This document shows positions 13,263-25,082 of a stretch of 64,000 nt of DNA, piece by piece (within the stretch, counting starts at the first letter, position 1; each line of letters opens with the position of its first letter). The translations under genes were made by a program, and so were the position numbers. A model generated the notes under the pieces. It made no database searches. It worked only from the letters and a program-made list of their open reading frames with translations, and was not told the DNA's origin. The DNA is from Viscum album (taxonomy: Eukaryota > Streptophyta > Magnoliopsida > Santalales > Viscaceae): NCBI GenBank assembly GCA_963277665.1, contig OY728157.1:368666067-368730066 (forward strand), written 5' to 3'.

Positions 13263-15425
13263 AAAATTATTCAAGGTTATAAAATGATTACTACATGAAA
13301 GTTTCATTCATGGAAACCCACATCGTAAAAAGGGATAATAAAACTTAATTTTAAAAAGGAATGTTAGAAACATAATGGCCACATGATGTAACTCATCCTT
13401 GAGTTTCCACATAGGAGAACAAAAGTGGGAAGATAAAACATGGATATTAAAGAGAAATATAACAATCTAGTTCTGATGGAGTGAGATAGAGAACAAGGTT
13501 TAGAGGAAGTTAACTACTAGAAAGCCCTAAATTTGTGATGATTTAAGGGACCATCTGATTCATCATACAATCAGGTACTCGGATAACATTTTTGGTTTTG
13601 AAGCTCCTTTTCCTAATGTTGAAGAATATTTCTATTTAAAGAAATACTTACTTGATTTCATTACCATTGATTGTTCCCTGAATAATTTCCACATAATATT
13701 TTATTTAAATAAATGATGTTGAATTTTTCATTATTTAAGTGTTATAAGATCTTATGATAGAATGATAGGTCATTCCATCTATCTCAACAAAAAGGATTGA
13801 ATTTGTTATCAAATATACATAAGTCCATCTATAGTGATATTAATAATATATTTTTCCAATAATAGAAATATACATATTCTATCATAACTCTTAAATAAAA
13901 TAAAACTAATTTATACAGAGTAGGTACTTTTGGTAGGCCAGTGGTAGGTGATAAAGGCCTGTTGCACTTCATTAGTAGGTTCAATTCCCACAGCCTTGTC
14001 TGACGTCCTGGGTTGTCACCCATCTTGAGGGTATTCATTTTTCTAAAACTGTACTTTTATAACATTCCATAAATAATACTAAAAAAAATTTATCCATAAA
14101 AAATACCATTTGATTTCCAACATAATCCATTCTAACCATTAGGATAATCCAAAATACTTCTATACAATCTCATAGTATAAAAAATAACAATTACATGAAA
14201 GGTCATATAACAAGACTGTGAATACCATCATTTATCCCCCATAAGATATATCTTATTGGTAACCTTAAAAAACATTTGAATGAGTTCATCTTCCATTCTC
14301 TTGGGTCAGAGTAATATCATAAATTACTATATATCCTTATTGAAAACGTGCATGTTTCCATATTCCAGAATGTATTGTATATATTCCTTAACTCCCAAAA
14401 TGTTGTAAACTTCATCCATGATATCATAAAAATCTTCTCAACAACTCCATATTTAGTATATAAAAAACTCTAATCATCTAATTTTCTTATTCAAATCCAA
14501 CATATCTTTATCAAAACATCATTATCTTAACATATAGGACATATTAAGGGTTATCTTTCCCTTAATCATGTGTTATCCAATTATATAACCATACCCTTAA
14601 ATCACTTTCTGGATCCTTAGAATTTTTCTACAAATCCTTTACAATCAAAAATGAAAAATTTATACTAAAAACACTTATATATTTCATGATTAAAATAACA
14701 TAATCCCTGAATTCTGAAAAATATATACCTCAATCATCCAACTTTATTCTTAGACCATTTATTAGGATCCATAAACTTTATATTTCCTAAAATATGAATC
14801 TTGACTTAAGGTTTCTCAACCTCAATATTCATAGGATTAATGTAAATAATACTGGAAGAACATCACATAACTTTCACCTCCAATGTCCTGAAGGCCTTCA
14901 ATTTTTATTGATTTTGATAATCCACCATTCAAGGTGTGAGGTGCATGACAAAGAAGCGGCTGGAAGCAAACCCCGTACCCTCTTCTATCACATACCTTTC
15001 AAATGTCGTTTATAATATCTTTATTATCAATAGTATAACCAATACTCATACCATCTTCATGATTTTCTTCATGAAATTTACTCTTAGGAAATCGATCTTC
15101 ATAATTCCAATAATTTTTACATCTGACTCATTCTCTGGTTAACTATGTTCTATGTAGTTATGGAAATTTACTATGATCATAAAGAATTGTGTGAGAAATA
15201 CATGTCAATGATTTTAAACACATAATTAAGGTAAATTACATATAATATTTCAATCTATGATATCTTTATTTTAACCCTAGGGTAGTCATGATTATCACAA
15301 AAAACTTATTTTGGTATCATATACATTATTTACTATTAGTACACCCTAGACATATCCATAGAAATATTTCTAGGAATCTCACTAATATTTTCACATCCTA
15401 GTTTCCAATGTTTGACTAAACCCTT
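13263..15425 (-). other. Non-coding interior of L1
   Basis: About 2.2 kb between polypurine tract and primer site. No Gag, protease, RT, RNase H or integrase motif can be read in any frame, and the longest frame is 73 codons. The left 400-800 bp aligns with 51829-52750 of L2, for example GTTGAAGAAT and ATACTTACTTGA near 13620 and 13650. The conserved parts therefore belong to the family rather than being random filler. It contains the tRNA-like segment at 13934-14037. The right 1.4 kb has no visible counterpart in L2. Confidence 0.7.
13934..14037 (+). ncRNA. tRNA-like segment with Pol III box A and box B matches
   Basis: Box A-like TAGGCCAGTGG at 13934-13944 matches TRGYNNARNGG at 10 of 11 positions. 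Box B-like GGTTCAATTCC at 13978-13988 matches GGTTCGANTCC with one mismatch (the spacing of 33 bp fits tRNA-derived promoters). A T-rich stretch ATTTTTCT follows at about 14037. It is not a foldable tRNA gene. A diverged copy sits in the L2 interior at 52757-52868 with the same 66-base distance between GTGGTAGGT and TCACCC. It runs antisense to L1. It may be an old tRNA-derived SINE carried by the family, or a domain of the LARD interior. Expression is unknown. Confidence 0.5.
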
Positions 15426-15439
15426 GGTATGATATCAAC
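15426..15439 (-). other. Primer binding site of L1 (tRNA-iMet type, decayed)
   Basis: The minus strand reads TTGATATCATACC just after the 5' LTR end, matching 10 of 13 bases of TTGGTATCAGAGC. The mismatches are mostly of the G-to-A kind seen across the window. Its position next to the LTR boundary, found independently by LTR-LTR alignment, makes the call good despite the decay. Confidence 0.7.
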
Positions 15440-17060
15440 TATAGAGACCCAATATTTACGTACATGGAAATTAAATTTATTCTAAGGAACACTTATTACA
15501 TTACACAAATATATTCCTAAAGACTGTACGAGTTTAGTGTCTTTGTTAACTCAGAACATAATCTTCTAACATGAAGAAATATCATCAATATCTCCCATAA
15601 AGATTGCTGCATTTTGTTTTCCTATATAAAACTTTCCTTATGTCCTGTGGAATAGAAAACATAAAATGGGTGAGATCAAATTCTCAGTATGCGTAAACAT
15701 GGTGAACATAAAATACACCATAAACATAAGAGTGTTAAAACATTAACATAAAGTTTAAACATAAAAATCATGAGGCATGAAATAAATCATGGTAGTATTT
15801 AAGTAATAGATCATAAAAAACACTAAACATCGTAGAATATCATTGGAATAAATCATGGAATTGTGGAAAACAAATAAGCACATAATATGATTTCCATAGT
15901 ATCAAAGGAATTTCTTCTAATACCATCATAGATGACAAAGTCCATTACTATCCTAGGATTAATTTTCATTATAGCCATGTATTACATAACCATATTTTCT
16001 TGTCATTCTGGTCATGTGTATCTCATGAGATATAAATAATTACCCAATGCATTGGAGTCAGATATAGGTCCCACCCATCTCATAATGATATCATTATTAA
16101 ATGTTCCAAAAATACATAAATCATTCATCATAGCATAAGCCAAGAAATGAAATGGGATTTCTTAAACATCATTCCATCATTACAGAATCCATATAAAATT
16201 CCATTTCATAATTAAAAGAATCTGATCATAGTAATAATAGGTAATGAAACATAACACTATTTAAAGAGTGTAATCTTAGATGGAAAATAATTTTGTTAAA
16301 CCACTTGAACATAGTTCTTGAGTAAAATATCATTTATTTTTCAAAAAAATTTTCTTTTCTCAAAATTCCACACAAATTTAAAAAAATTAATTTAGTTGAA
16401 AATAAACATGAAATTATTTATAGGATGATGCACGTAAATAAGATTTCATGAAACTATAAAAATACATTCATGCCATATATGTTGAAAAAGATTCTCCTTG
16501 TAATTTTGTTGAAAAGGTCAAAAAGTTCCTTATTTGGTAAACAAAAGAAATATTTTTTCCATGCCGCGTAGTAAAAGTAAAAAATGTGTAAAAATGACTT
16601 TAAACATACATTGAATAATAGTAATCATTTTATTAAAACATATTTAGAAAACATGGACATAGATGCTAAATATAACCCCATTAAATAATTGTGTATCAAT
16701 AATCTCATATAAAAATGAGACAAAACATTATCCCTTACTTTTTACTTTTCATTTTTTAAGGATGTGATCCTCCTTTAAAATGGTTAAATAATGTTACTAA
16801 ATTATACCATCACCATATCCATATATATGATATCATATATGATCCTATTATATAAATTTTTTAATAATATTTCAAGATTACTATTATTTTTGGTGTTAAC
16901 TATTTCATTTTCCCATTCTTTTTTTATGTGTAAGTCATATTTATTATGAATAGGATGTATTTTATTCTTGGAATTATGTTAAATTTTTTTATTTTCACTC
17001 ATCATATAAATTTTATAATCATTCTTGAATTGATAACATGGAGAATGAATCTCACCGCGT

Positions 17061-17090
17061 TGTGGAGACGGTAGGCTGCACATACAGACG
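17061..17090 (-). repeat. GC-rich LTR module, copy 1 of 2 (L1 right LTR)
   Basis: TGTGGAGACGGTAGGCTGCACATACAGACG-type unit in which CG-to-TG/CA changes have broken the palindrome still intact in S1 at 58483. It precedes GAGCGATGATATC, shared with S1. Confidence 0.7.
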
Positions 17091-17251
17091 AGCGATGATA
17101 TCATTATCTTGTTAGTCAAATGGTATGTAATTGGATGGTATATTAAGTATAAAAAATCATTATCATGTTATAATAATTATTTAAATGAATTATATTTATC
17201 ATTATACCAATCCTAACAATGTATTTTTATTAATAACAAATTATACCACGA

Positions 17252-17281
17252 CGTGGAGACGGTAAGCTATATGTACGCACG
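17252..17281 (-). repeat. GC-rich LTR module, copy 2 of 2 (L1 right LTR)
   Basis: CGTGGAGACGGTAAGC followed by ATGTACGCACGC. It starts 191 bp after copy 1 and lies 196 bp before the donor-like block at 17448, the same layout as in S1 and L2. Confidence 0.75.
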
Positions 17282-17447
17282 CATGGTGATATTGTTATTA
17301 ATAGGATGAATAATAGGAGTTATAAGGTTGTACAATATAATAACATCTAATCATGTATAATATATGGGGGTTATTACATTATTGTGGAATCATTGTATAA
17401 AGATGAAGTAGAAGAAGGAAAGAAATTTAATTGAATAGGTAAATCAA

Positions 17448-17465
17448 TTACCTCTTCTTCGTTGG
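17448..17465 (-). promoter_or_regulatory. Splice-donor-like conserved block (L1 right LTR)
   Basis: The minus strand reads CCAACGAAGAAGAGGTAA, with an AG|GTAA donor consensus. The same block is found in S1 (58855-58870) and L2 (39723-39738), placed between the TATA-like site and the GC-rich modules. Splicing is inferred only; the block may instead be a leader signal such as packaging. Confidence 0.45.
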
Positions 17466-19501
17466 AATTCCTTTTTATATCTTTTTAGGGACACTATGGA
17501 TACAATTTTTGTAAAACCTAGGCCTAAAAAGGTTAAATAAAAATGTTTATAAGATAATTGTGTAGGATTTGGTCAATTTATAAGGCTCTAGGTGGTGTGA
17601 TCAAATGTGGGAGGAGATTCCTTTTTAAAAGGGATGAGGAGGGGCACTTTAGGGAGGTATTAGAATATTAATTTATTATAAAATTATTTTCAGATTCAAA
17701 AGGTCCACAAATATTTTAATTAAAATATAAGATGATTATTGTTCTAAATCCTCTGAACTAATATGTTTTAGAAAATTTTAGGTCTCAAATTTATCTTTAT
17801 CCTATAGCTCTAACCCTTAGTTATCAAATTTAACTCTTACCATGTATTCTTATATATTCATATTATACGGTCAATATAGTTACAATAAAATGACAAAAGA
17901 ACCCCAAGTAGTTAATTAATAATGTTTTTAATTTTTTCTAAGTAATTTTTCCGAATCATAAATTTTTAGGACTATTATATCATTTAATAAAATAGTATTT
18001 GTTTTAAAAACCCATTTATGTCGATTTTTATACTATTCATCTCATGACTTTTTAAAAATATATAACTTGATTATTTAAAAACAAACATCATTAATTCAAA
18101 TATATCATTTCATATTTATCCATAAAATTATTTTATGTCATAAAAAGTTTCAAAATAAATTTATTTTATTATTTATAATCTCATTTATTTAAATCATTCA
18201 TTAATAATGTAATCACTACATCATCACTGTGTCACAAATAAATAGATTTATTTGGTGTCTTAAAATATAAATAAAATAACATGATGTAGGAAATATTTTT
18301 ATATTTCCAATGAATATTTATAGTCTAATTTATCTTATATATAACCCTATATTAAAATTTTTTTATTAAGAAGAAACAATTTTATATCATATTTTTCTTT
18401 ATTTTATCTTAATTCTTATAAAAAGTCATTTTCACATCCAGGTGGTTCTATGGGGTCACAAAATCAACCCATGGATGCCCATGGTTTGAAATATATCATC
18501 CAATAGGATTAGGACATGTGTTAAGGTAAATTAATATTATTATAATATTATTTTTTTACCCTTGTTTACCAGATTTACCCTTTAAACGTGATAAATAAAA
18601 TAATTACGGAAGTTACTATTCATAATTTCAAAAATTAAAAGATACCTATCTACACAATTTGACCCTTATGATTCCAAACATGTAATCCATTTTTCCATAT
18701 TCCAAACACATAATTTTCAATAATTAATTTAAAATTAATTATCTTTTTCAAAACAAAAAAAATGTTTTTAAGAAATAATAACTATCAAAAGATTGACATG
18801 TGTTTATGTCCATTTTAAAAGTAAATTACTTTAAATTACCAAAATTAGTTGAAATGATAAAAATTTAATCTAATTATACTTTAAAAACAATTAAAAGTGC
18901 AATCTATCAATATAAATAAATTATTTGAAATGGTAGTTTGGAATTAAAATGCAGTATTTTTCACTATTCATTAAAATATGAATTTTATCAAAAAAAATAC
19001 AAAAAATTTAAAAAAAAGTAAAATTTTATATTTCTCTTTCAACTAAAATGTTTATTTTTCAAAATATAATATATAAAAGTGTTAGAAACTAAATTTAAAA
19101 TGGGTGCACCATCAAAATGCAGAAAAAAATTCTTTTCTGAAAAATACTTCTTTTATTTGAAAAAATGAACTCGCTCTTATATCATATCTTGATAATACCT
19201 AAGATGAGTTTTGATGTTTTATAAAATTAAATATTTGGTTAATACTATTCATAAATTCTAGTTTATATCCCAGAATAATTATTTTTACAATATATCATTT
19301 TTAGTGAAACTTAGTATGGTGTACAATGCAAGCTAATGAGGAAGGTCGCTCTTATGTGTAATTCATGCATAGAATAGTGTTGTGTATACTAGAGGATAAT
19401 ATAGTGTTAAATATAGTGAAAGCTAATATTGGTGGAGCGTACAACAGAACACATCAAATAATGTAAAAATAATCTATCTCATAAAATCTCGGGGTGTTAC
19501 C

Positions 19502-19506
19502 GTCCC
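19502..19506. repeat. Target site duplication GTCCC, right copy, of L1
   Basis: Exact match to 9173-9177, placed directly after the L1 terminus. Confidence 0.9.
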
Positions 19507-20820
19507 CAGAAAACATAACGCACTATAAACGACATGTTTTGTATACTAATTTGAGTTATAAATATTACTATCAATTTTTTTGTAATATATTAAATAAATT
19601 ACATGATAATAAATGAGTCATTAACTTGAATCATCATTCCCATAAATATTAATTGAACCTTTAATAGTTTAATATTCTTTCAAATAATATTTTTCATGTA
19701 TCTATTTAAAACTTTTAAATACATTTAATAAATAAATTCCGTTCCCATTATTATTAACTTCAATAATATGAATTTATTTATTGAATTGGTGATCATATCT
19801 CCTTGGAAAAACCCTAGACCCCGGTGGTGGTGCCCACTATCTCCAATATACATATTCAACTGAATAGGGAAGATTCTTCAATACGTTATTATGTGTAACC
19901 CTCTAGAACTTTATATTGATATTAGTGGGCAGTATTCACAAACCAATAGCAGGATCTAGCAGCCCATCATGGCCCCCAAAGAGATAACTATTTTCATAGT
20001 AGTGACAACCATCCTACGAACACATACTGTATAATATAATCTCTTTTCCTTTAATATCTCATAAAGAATGACATGCACACATGTCATCTCCCTTTAGTTT
20101 ATTTATTATTATTTTTATCTAATTGGATAGATTAACCTTGTACTACCATAGACATGGATTTATCAAGGTACTACTATCCTGATCAAAATGGCCCAAGATA
20201 TATAACTCCCTAAACTTGTAAGGGACAAATCCTTTCTTTTTCATTAATCCAATGTCATGCCACCAATGACAGACCCACCACAAACAACCTCACCACGATT
20301 TCAATAACATGGTTTTCATCTTACATAAGTGTACATGATCAAATGTTATACATTGTAAATGATCTCACATCAAGAGACCTTTACACATGATTTTATATAG
20401 ATACATCCAATGACACCCAAAACATGGGGTTCTCTTATTAGCGGGTATGTCCACATGATCAAACTACTCAAGATCCCCAAGTGAGAAATTCTTGAGAAGA
20501 AGTATCAATGCTTATGATCCCCCAGCACCAGATAGTCAAACATTAATTGTGTCTAGTTTTTGAGATGCATCTAGAACATATGATATTATTTTAAGTTAAA
20601 TGATGTTTTATCTATAGGTTCTAATTATATCATTATATATTCTATAACCATTTCATATGACAATTAATCTAAGATATTACCATTAAATTGTGGCTGCAAA
20701 AATATCTACACAATAATGGTAAGAATACATCATGTATATGTAATTATATACATGATATGGTAATCAAAATAACTGTACAGTTGTGTCTAGGTGACCCACT
20801 ATTTCAACAATACACATATA
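19507..20820 (-). repeat. Right (5') LTR of copia C1, second part
   Basis: Continues the C1 LTR after L1. It matches about 985-2302 of the left LTR through words such as AATAAATGAGTCATTAA, TAATAAATAAATTC, GGTGATCATATCTCCTT and GACCCACTATTT. It ends ACACATATA before TTATA. The two parts sum to 1838 bp, against 1831 for the left LTR. Confidence 0.8.
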
Positions 20821-20825
20821 TTATA
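20821..20825. repeat. Target site duplication TTATA, right copy, of C1
   Basis: Identical to 467-471 and directly after the right LTR end. Confidence 0.65.
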
Positions 20826-23800
20826 GTTCGATTAAATGAATATCCATTCCAAATAAATAAGGGCTTAAACACCCTATCACTTAAATCAACACCCATTTAA
20901 TTTATATTTAATCCTATATACACTTGGTCTTAGAATGTATTGGGTAAAATACAATTGATAAACTCATAAAATTACTTATCCCAAACCATGAGGTCCCATA
21001 AAACTCATGAATTTAAACTAGTAATCACTCAACTACAACTAATGTGTTGATCATGTAACCGGAGGTACGTAGGGGACATGGGTAGAAACCTACTCTTTAA
21101 GATGACTCCATCAACCAATATAGTAAACCACTATTTATATCAATGTTTTTTACATTAAATTACGCATCTATTACCCTGAAATAAATGTTAGTAGCAAAGG
21201 TATATATACCAACCATGACTCACTCAACAATAATAGTAAAAACAAGCAATATAAGAAATAAAATTCACCTATATTAAATAAAATATGCATGGAATGTTAA
21301 TTATAAGTGCTTATAATTATTTATGAAACAATTATACATTCCATATCAGCCCATGGTAAAATATTCATAAAGCATATCAAATACCACAATTCATTTTCAT
21401 CACCCAATGATGAAATTATAATATCTTTAATATGAAAAATATAGAACAACATTTCCCATTCTTAGGAAACATGGTATTTACCCCACATGTGGGTTAGTTA
21501 CTCCCTAGAATACAGTATTACCATGGTCCAATACTTATTAATCTAATTTTGATGTCTTCTTTAAACAATAATAAAAAAGAAAAATAAATATCAGATACAA
21601 CATTATGATATCATATACTTGGGTTCCACTGAATGGTTCCTTGATACTAGTTGTCTACATGGCCTCAAGCACAAATTCTCATACATCTGAGGTTTCCAAC
21701 TAGCCACGAGGGCCTACGGTGTGTCAATGGGGATAATATTCAATTGTATAATTATAGAGAACATTGGATATGTAATGAATGATAAATAAACAATAGCACA
21801 AAATAATACGGTCTAAACACACTTGAAGATGAAAAAAATCATAAACATCCAACCACTAAATAATAATAAAAAATTGAATCTAAATCATATTCCAGAGGTG
21901 ATAATGTATGACAGGCCTTTACAAAACTGGAAAATTGGTATACATGGAAGTAAAAAATACTTTTTATACAAAATAATAAAGAATAATCCAAAAACTCTCC
22001 AAGAATCTTGAGTATTGGCCTAATCATCTACTACTAAGTTCTGTCCTAATATATGCAATAAATATTAAGTGACCAAAGAATAATTCTTCCCCTTATCAAC
22101 ACCTACATATATATAATCTATCCAAGTACCATCTGCAGCTAGGATAGGTGGTCCGATAAATCTTAGTAGGCCACCACTAGCGGTGTCTATACCATCTAGT
22201 ATGTGAATATAAAATGAAATAGTGTTCAAGTATATATACGAATGTTATGTAATCCTATAATGATATTAAATACCTACTTCAGCCTCAGTCTGCAATGTCT
22301 CTAAATGTATTCATTTAAATAATAATATTCTAGTTTATAATAAGTCCCAAACACAGTATATATGATAGTTTAAATATAAGATGACCCAAGGGGTAACCAG
22401 AACATCATGTAGATATTATAATAGTAAACGATGGTCCAATGTAACAACCAATGCATCCTTGACCCCAAGGGTTGAGCCAAATCAATAATAATAGTAACTT
22501 GGATATAAGAGGCATGAGTGCAATCCAAGGAGCTTCACCAAGTGAGTTCCACTATAAATGATTCTAATTGAGTCCAATGACTTTGTTAATGAAAAAGCAA
22601 GATATTCATGAATGTGGCCAATAGGGCGATTCCATGAGCCACATGTCCAAAGACATTAAGATACATCCAATGAGTGTATTTGAGGTATCATATTATCTAT
22701 AAGATATATAAGGGATACTACAAGATCTTCTCAGACATAAACTACTAGACAATGACTACTTTCCAATGTGGGTATCTCCCTGGGTAACTAGATTCTTGAA
22801 TTGAAATGAAAACCTATGATTTATCAATTAATTTCCTTAGGAATCCAAGTTTGTCTCATGTCCTACCATTCCTATAAAGATAAATAGTTCCATATAAAAT
22901 AAGAACCTTATACATAATAGATTTTTTAATTATTCCTTACAATACTCATACTTTTTAATAATTCAAATGGTTCATTCCATTGTTTTTCATAATAAGTTTT
23001 AAAGATAAATAGAAAATGAAACCATGTATTAAATTTATTCTATATTTAATTATAATATTTGTCAATTAATTGTAACACATACCTTATAAGGTTCAAGTGA
23101 TAACTATACATGTAAAATCCATTAAAAATTCAGTATTTTATGTTAAAACCCTTAAATTTATTAAGGCCATGCACAACACACCCGAACAATGACACATATA
23201 GTCATAACAACCTACTAAATACATAAACATATAAGGACCCTACTTTGGATTGAAGGTGTTGAGGTCATAACCTCTAATGGAATGATGAACATATATAAGG
23301 GGCTCTATAATACAAGTACAATGATTATTAAAATGGTATGATAATTTAATTGGTAATTATCGGTGATACTGTCATGTTCACAATGAAAAAAGTTTATAAA
23401 ATAGAGAGAATTTGATGGATGATCCATAAACCACATACCATATATCATCAATACAATCTTCATCTAGTATCAGCCCTTATTTTTTCTCTAATTGATAGAA
23501 AACAGTAAAAGGCTTGAACACAATGCAAATATGGAATTTGAGATCACACAAAAATAGAACCACCTATAAGAAATAAGAATAAAGAAAGGGAGATAAAGGA
23601 TTGAAGAACTTAGAGGTTTTATTCCAATGAGATAGATGGATCTGATATCTAAGTGAAGACAGAAGAATGATTTAAGACCCTTAATTTAGGCTCAATAGGG
23701 GGATCTTGTGTTAATAGAAGGGATGGTTAAGGTTTTATCCCAGAAAAATGAGGCCCTTCCTCATATTTTAAAAACCGTAGTCTGGAATTTAAATGATGTA

Positions 23801-25068
23801 TAAATGATTTACACATTGTACAATGGTCGGGCTCTCCCCCTTGGGAAAAAACCTTTACAAATATAGAATTTGACTACCCAGGCCATTACATGTGATGTGT
23901 TTTCCTGTAGTTATCCCTCAACCCCTACTTCCTTCTTCTCCAAAAACAACCCAACTAGCCTACAGGCTCGGCTTGAGGGTCTATGAAAGAGAAAACTTTA
24001 CAATATCTTTAAGAATAAATTATAAGTATCCATACCTGAAACAAAAACTGGGTTCTAAAAATTTTCACATAAATCTATAGTAGTAAGTGAAACACCATTA
24101 GTATAAAAAATTTCTAGTTTATGGGAAACCTTATTTTTGTAGGATGTATATTTTTTATAATAGGATTATCTTATATACCTATATCCAAAAAATTAGTCTT
24201 CTTAGATTTATTAGTATTAATGAAAACTAGTGTGGAATTACCTTTTTTTTAAACCTTGGGGAGTTCAATCATGTGATGATTCTTAATTATTTATTCTTAC
24301 CTCTAACTCAAAACACTCCATGTTGAGTTATTTATTTTCATCAACAAAATATCTTGTCTGATCTTCCCAATCCTTCTACAACTTCTTTATTTTTTTCATC
24401 ATGAAATTTTCTTGATTATTATAGGGAATTATCAAGGTCATATACAATTTTTCCTTTAACCTATAAGTGAGAATATTAGACATATATAGTGGATTTGTTC
24501 ATTTATTCATGTGTATAGAAAAATTATATAAAAAATTCTCAAAAAAAATTATCACAATCATACCATTACAAATTTTCATAACTATGATTGATGGGTTACT
24601 CGATTTCTTCCATTAGGTATGTGAGAGTGATTGAATTTATAGAATTATTAATGATTTCCTCTTATAAATATTTAATTTCTTCTTCCTGTCATTATTTACC
24701 AGATATAATCCCCTTAATAGTACTAAAAATATATTTAACCACTAATTTAGGATATTTCTCAAATGGTTATTTGCATTTAATATGAAGAGCACTAAATGAT
24801 TCATTATTATCACATCTTGGATATAATTCTTTATAAGTAATATAAAAAATAATAATTAATATGTGTACCATAATGATTCCCTCTAGTTAGTTGTGTTTCT
24901 TCATTTAATTTTGATTTTTTCCCATATTCCATACCTCTATTTTCTTCTTCTTTTTTGTGAATTGGTATAAATCTCTATCTGAGGTAACTAAAGTGATACC
25001 TGAAATATTCACTTCAAAAAAGTTATTAAAAACAATCCATAAAAAACATTAGACCTTTTGATGGAACC
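20826..25068. other. Unresolved old repeat sequence
   Basis: No complete element, gene or LTR pair could be read. A TGTAACAACC string at 22440 resembles an LTR terminus, and a GC-richer patch near 23830-23990 includes a pyrimidine-rich run. Short frames here (for example 21823-22011, 23892-24080, 24588-24785) have no recognisable motif and are most likely chance. The right part, 23000-25068, could be the gag side of the element whose primer site is at 25069, but no zinc knuckle is readable. Confidence 0.4.
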
Positions 25069-25082
25069 TTATCTGATACCAA
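25069..25082 (-). other. Orphan primer binding site (tRNA-iMet type)
   Basis: The minus strand reads TTGGTATCAGATAA followed by GGTTCCATC. The first eleven bases match the iMet primer site exactly. A minus-strand LTR element should have its 5' LTR starting about 25083 and its interior to the left. I could not find the partner LTR in the window, so the rest of the element is unassigned. A match of this length in the right context is unlikely to be chance but is not proof. Confidence 0.55.

Larger units (their letters stand above)
9178..19501 (-). mobile_element. LARD-like non-coding LTR element L1
   Basis: A 10.3 kb element with two unusually long LTRs (9178-13233 and 15440-19501) around a 2.2 kb interior (13234-15439) that has no recognisable gag or pol. 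It is on the minus strand: a polypurine tract abuts the left LTR and a tRNA-iMet-like primer site abuts the right LTR. An exact GTCCC target duplication flanks it. This fits the published class of large retrotransposon derivatives (LARDs), which keep LTRs, primer site and polypurine tract and depend on enzymes from other elements. The LTRs differ by many substitutions and small indels, so the insertion is old. A partner gypsy element in trans is inference. Confidence 0.85.
15440..19501 (-). repeat. Right (5') LTR of L1
   Basis: 4062 bp, aligning fully with 9178-13233. The left terminus is TATAGAGACCC (TGTAG... in the sister copy) and the right is CTCGGGGTGTTACC, where the last base should be A. 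GC-rich modules lie at 17061 and 17252, the intact donor-like block at 17448-17465 and a decayed TATA-like CTTTTTAAAA at 17621-17630. This is the copy that would have driven transcription. Confidence 0.88.
472..20820 (-). mobile_element. Ty1/copia LTR retrotransposon C1, decayed, interrupted by L1
   Basis: A complete but inactivated copia-type element on the minus strand. The left LTR (472-2302) and the right LTR (8654-9177 plus 19507-20820) align along their whole length with many substitutions. The interior is 2303-8653. Pol relics run, in minus-strand order, integrase near 4150-4200, reverse transcriptase near 3300-3360 and RNase H near 2606-2641. RNase H is last and next to the 3' LTR, which is the copia gene order; in gypsy, integrase is last. 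A tRNA-iMet-like primer site abuts the right LTR and TTATA duplications flank the element. The nested 10.3 kb element L1 splits the right LTR. The terminal dinucleotides have decayed, so ends are accurate to a few bases. Confidence 0.8.

Noticed and set aside
13934..13988. A genuine tRNA gene
   Set aside because: Box A and box B are good, but no acceptor stem or clear anticodon arm can be paired. It is a tRNA-like relic, not a gene.
13829..14038. 69-codon minus frame as a protein gene
   Set aside because: It overlaps the tRNA-like segment antisense and has no counterpart frame in L2. The frame is explained by the GC-richer box A/B region.
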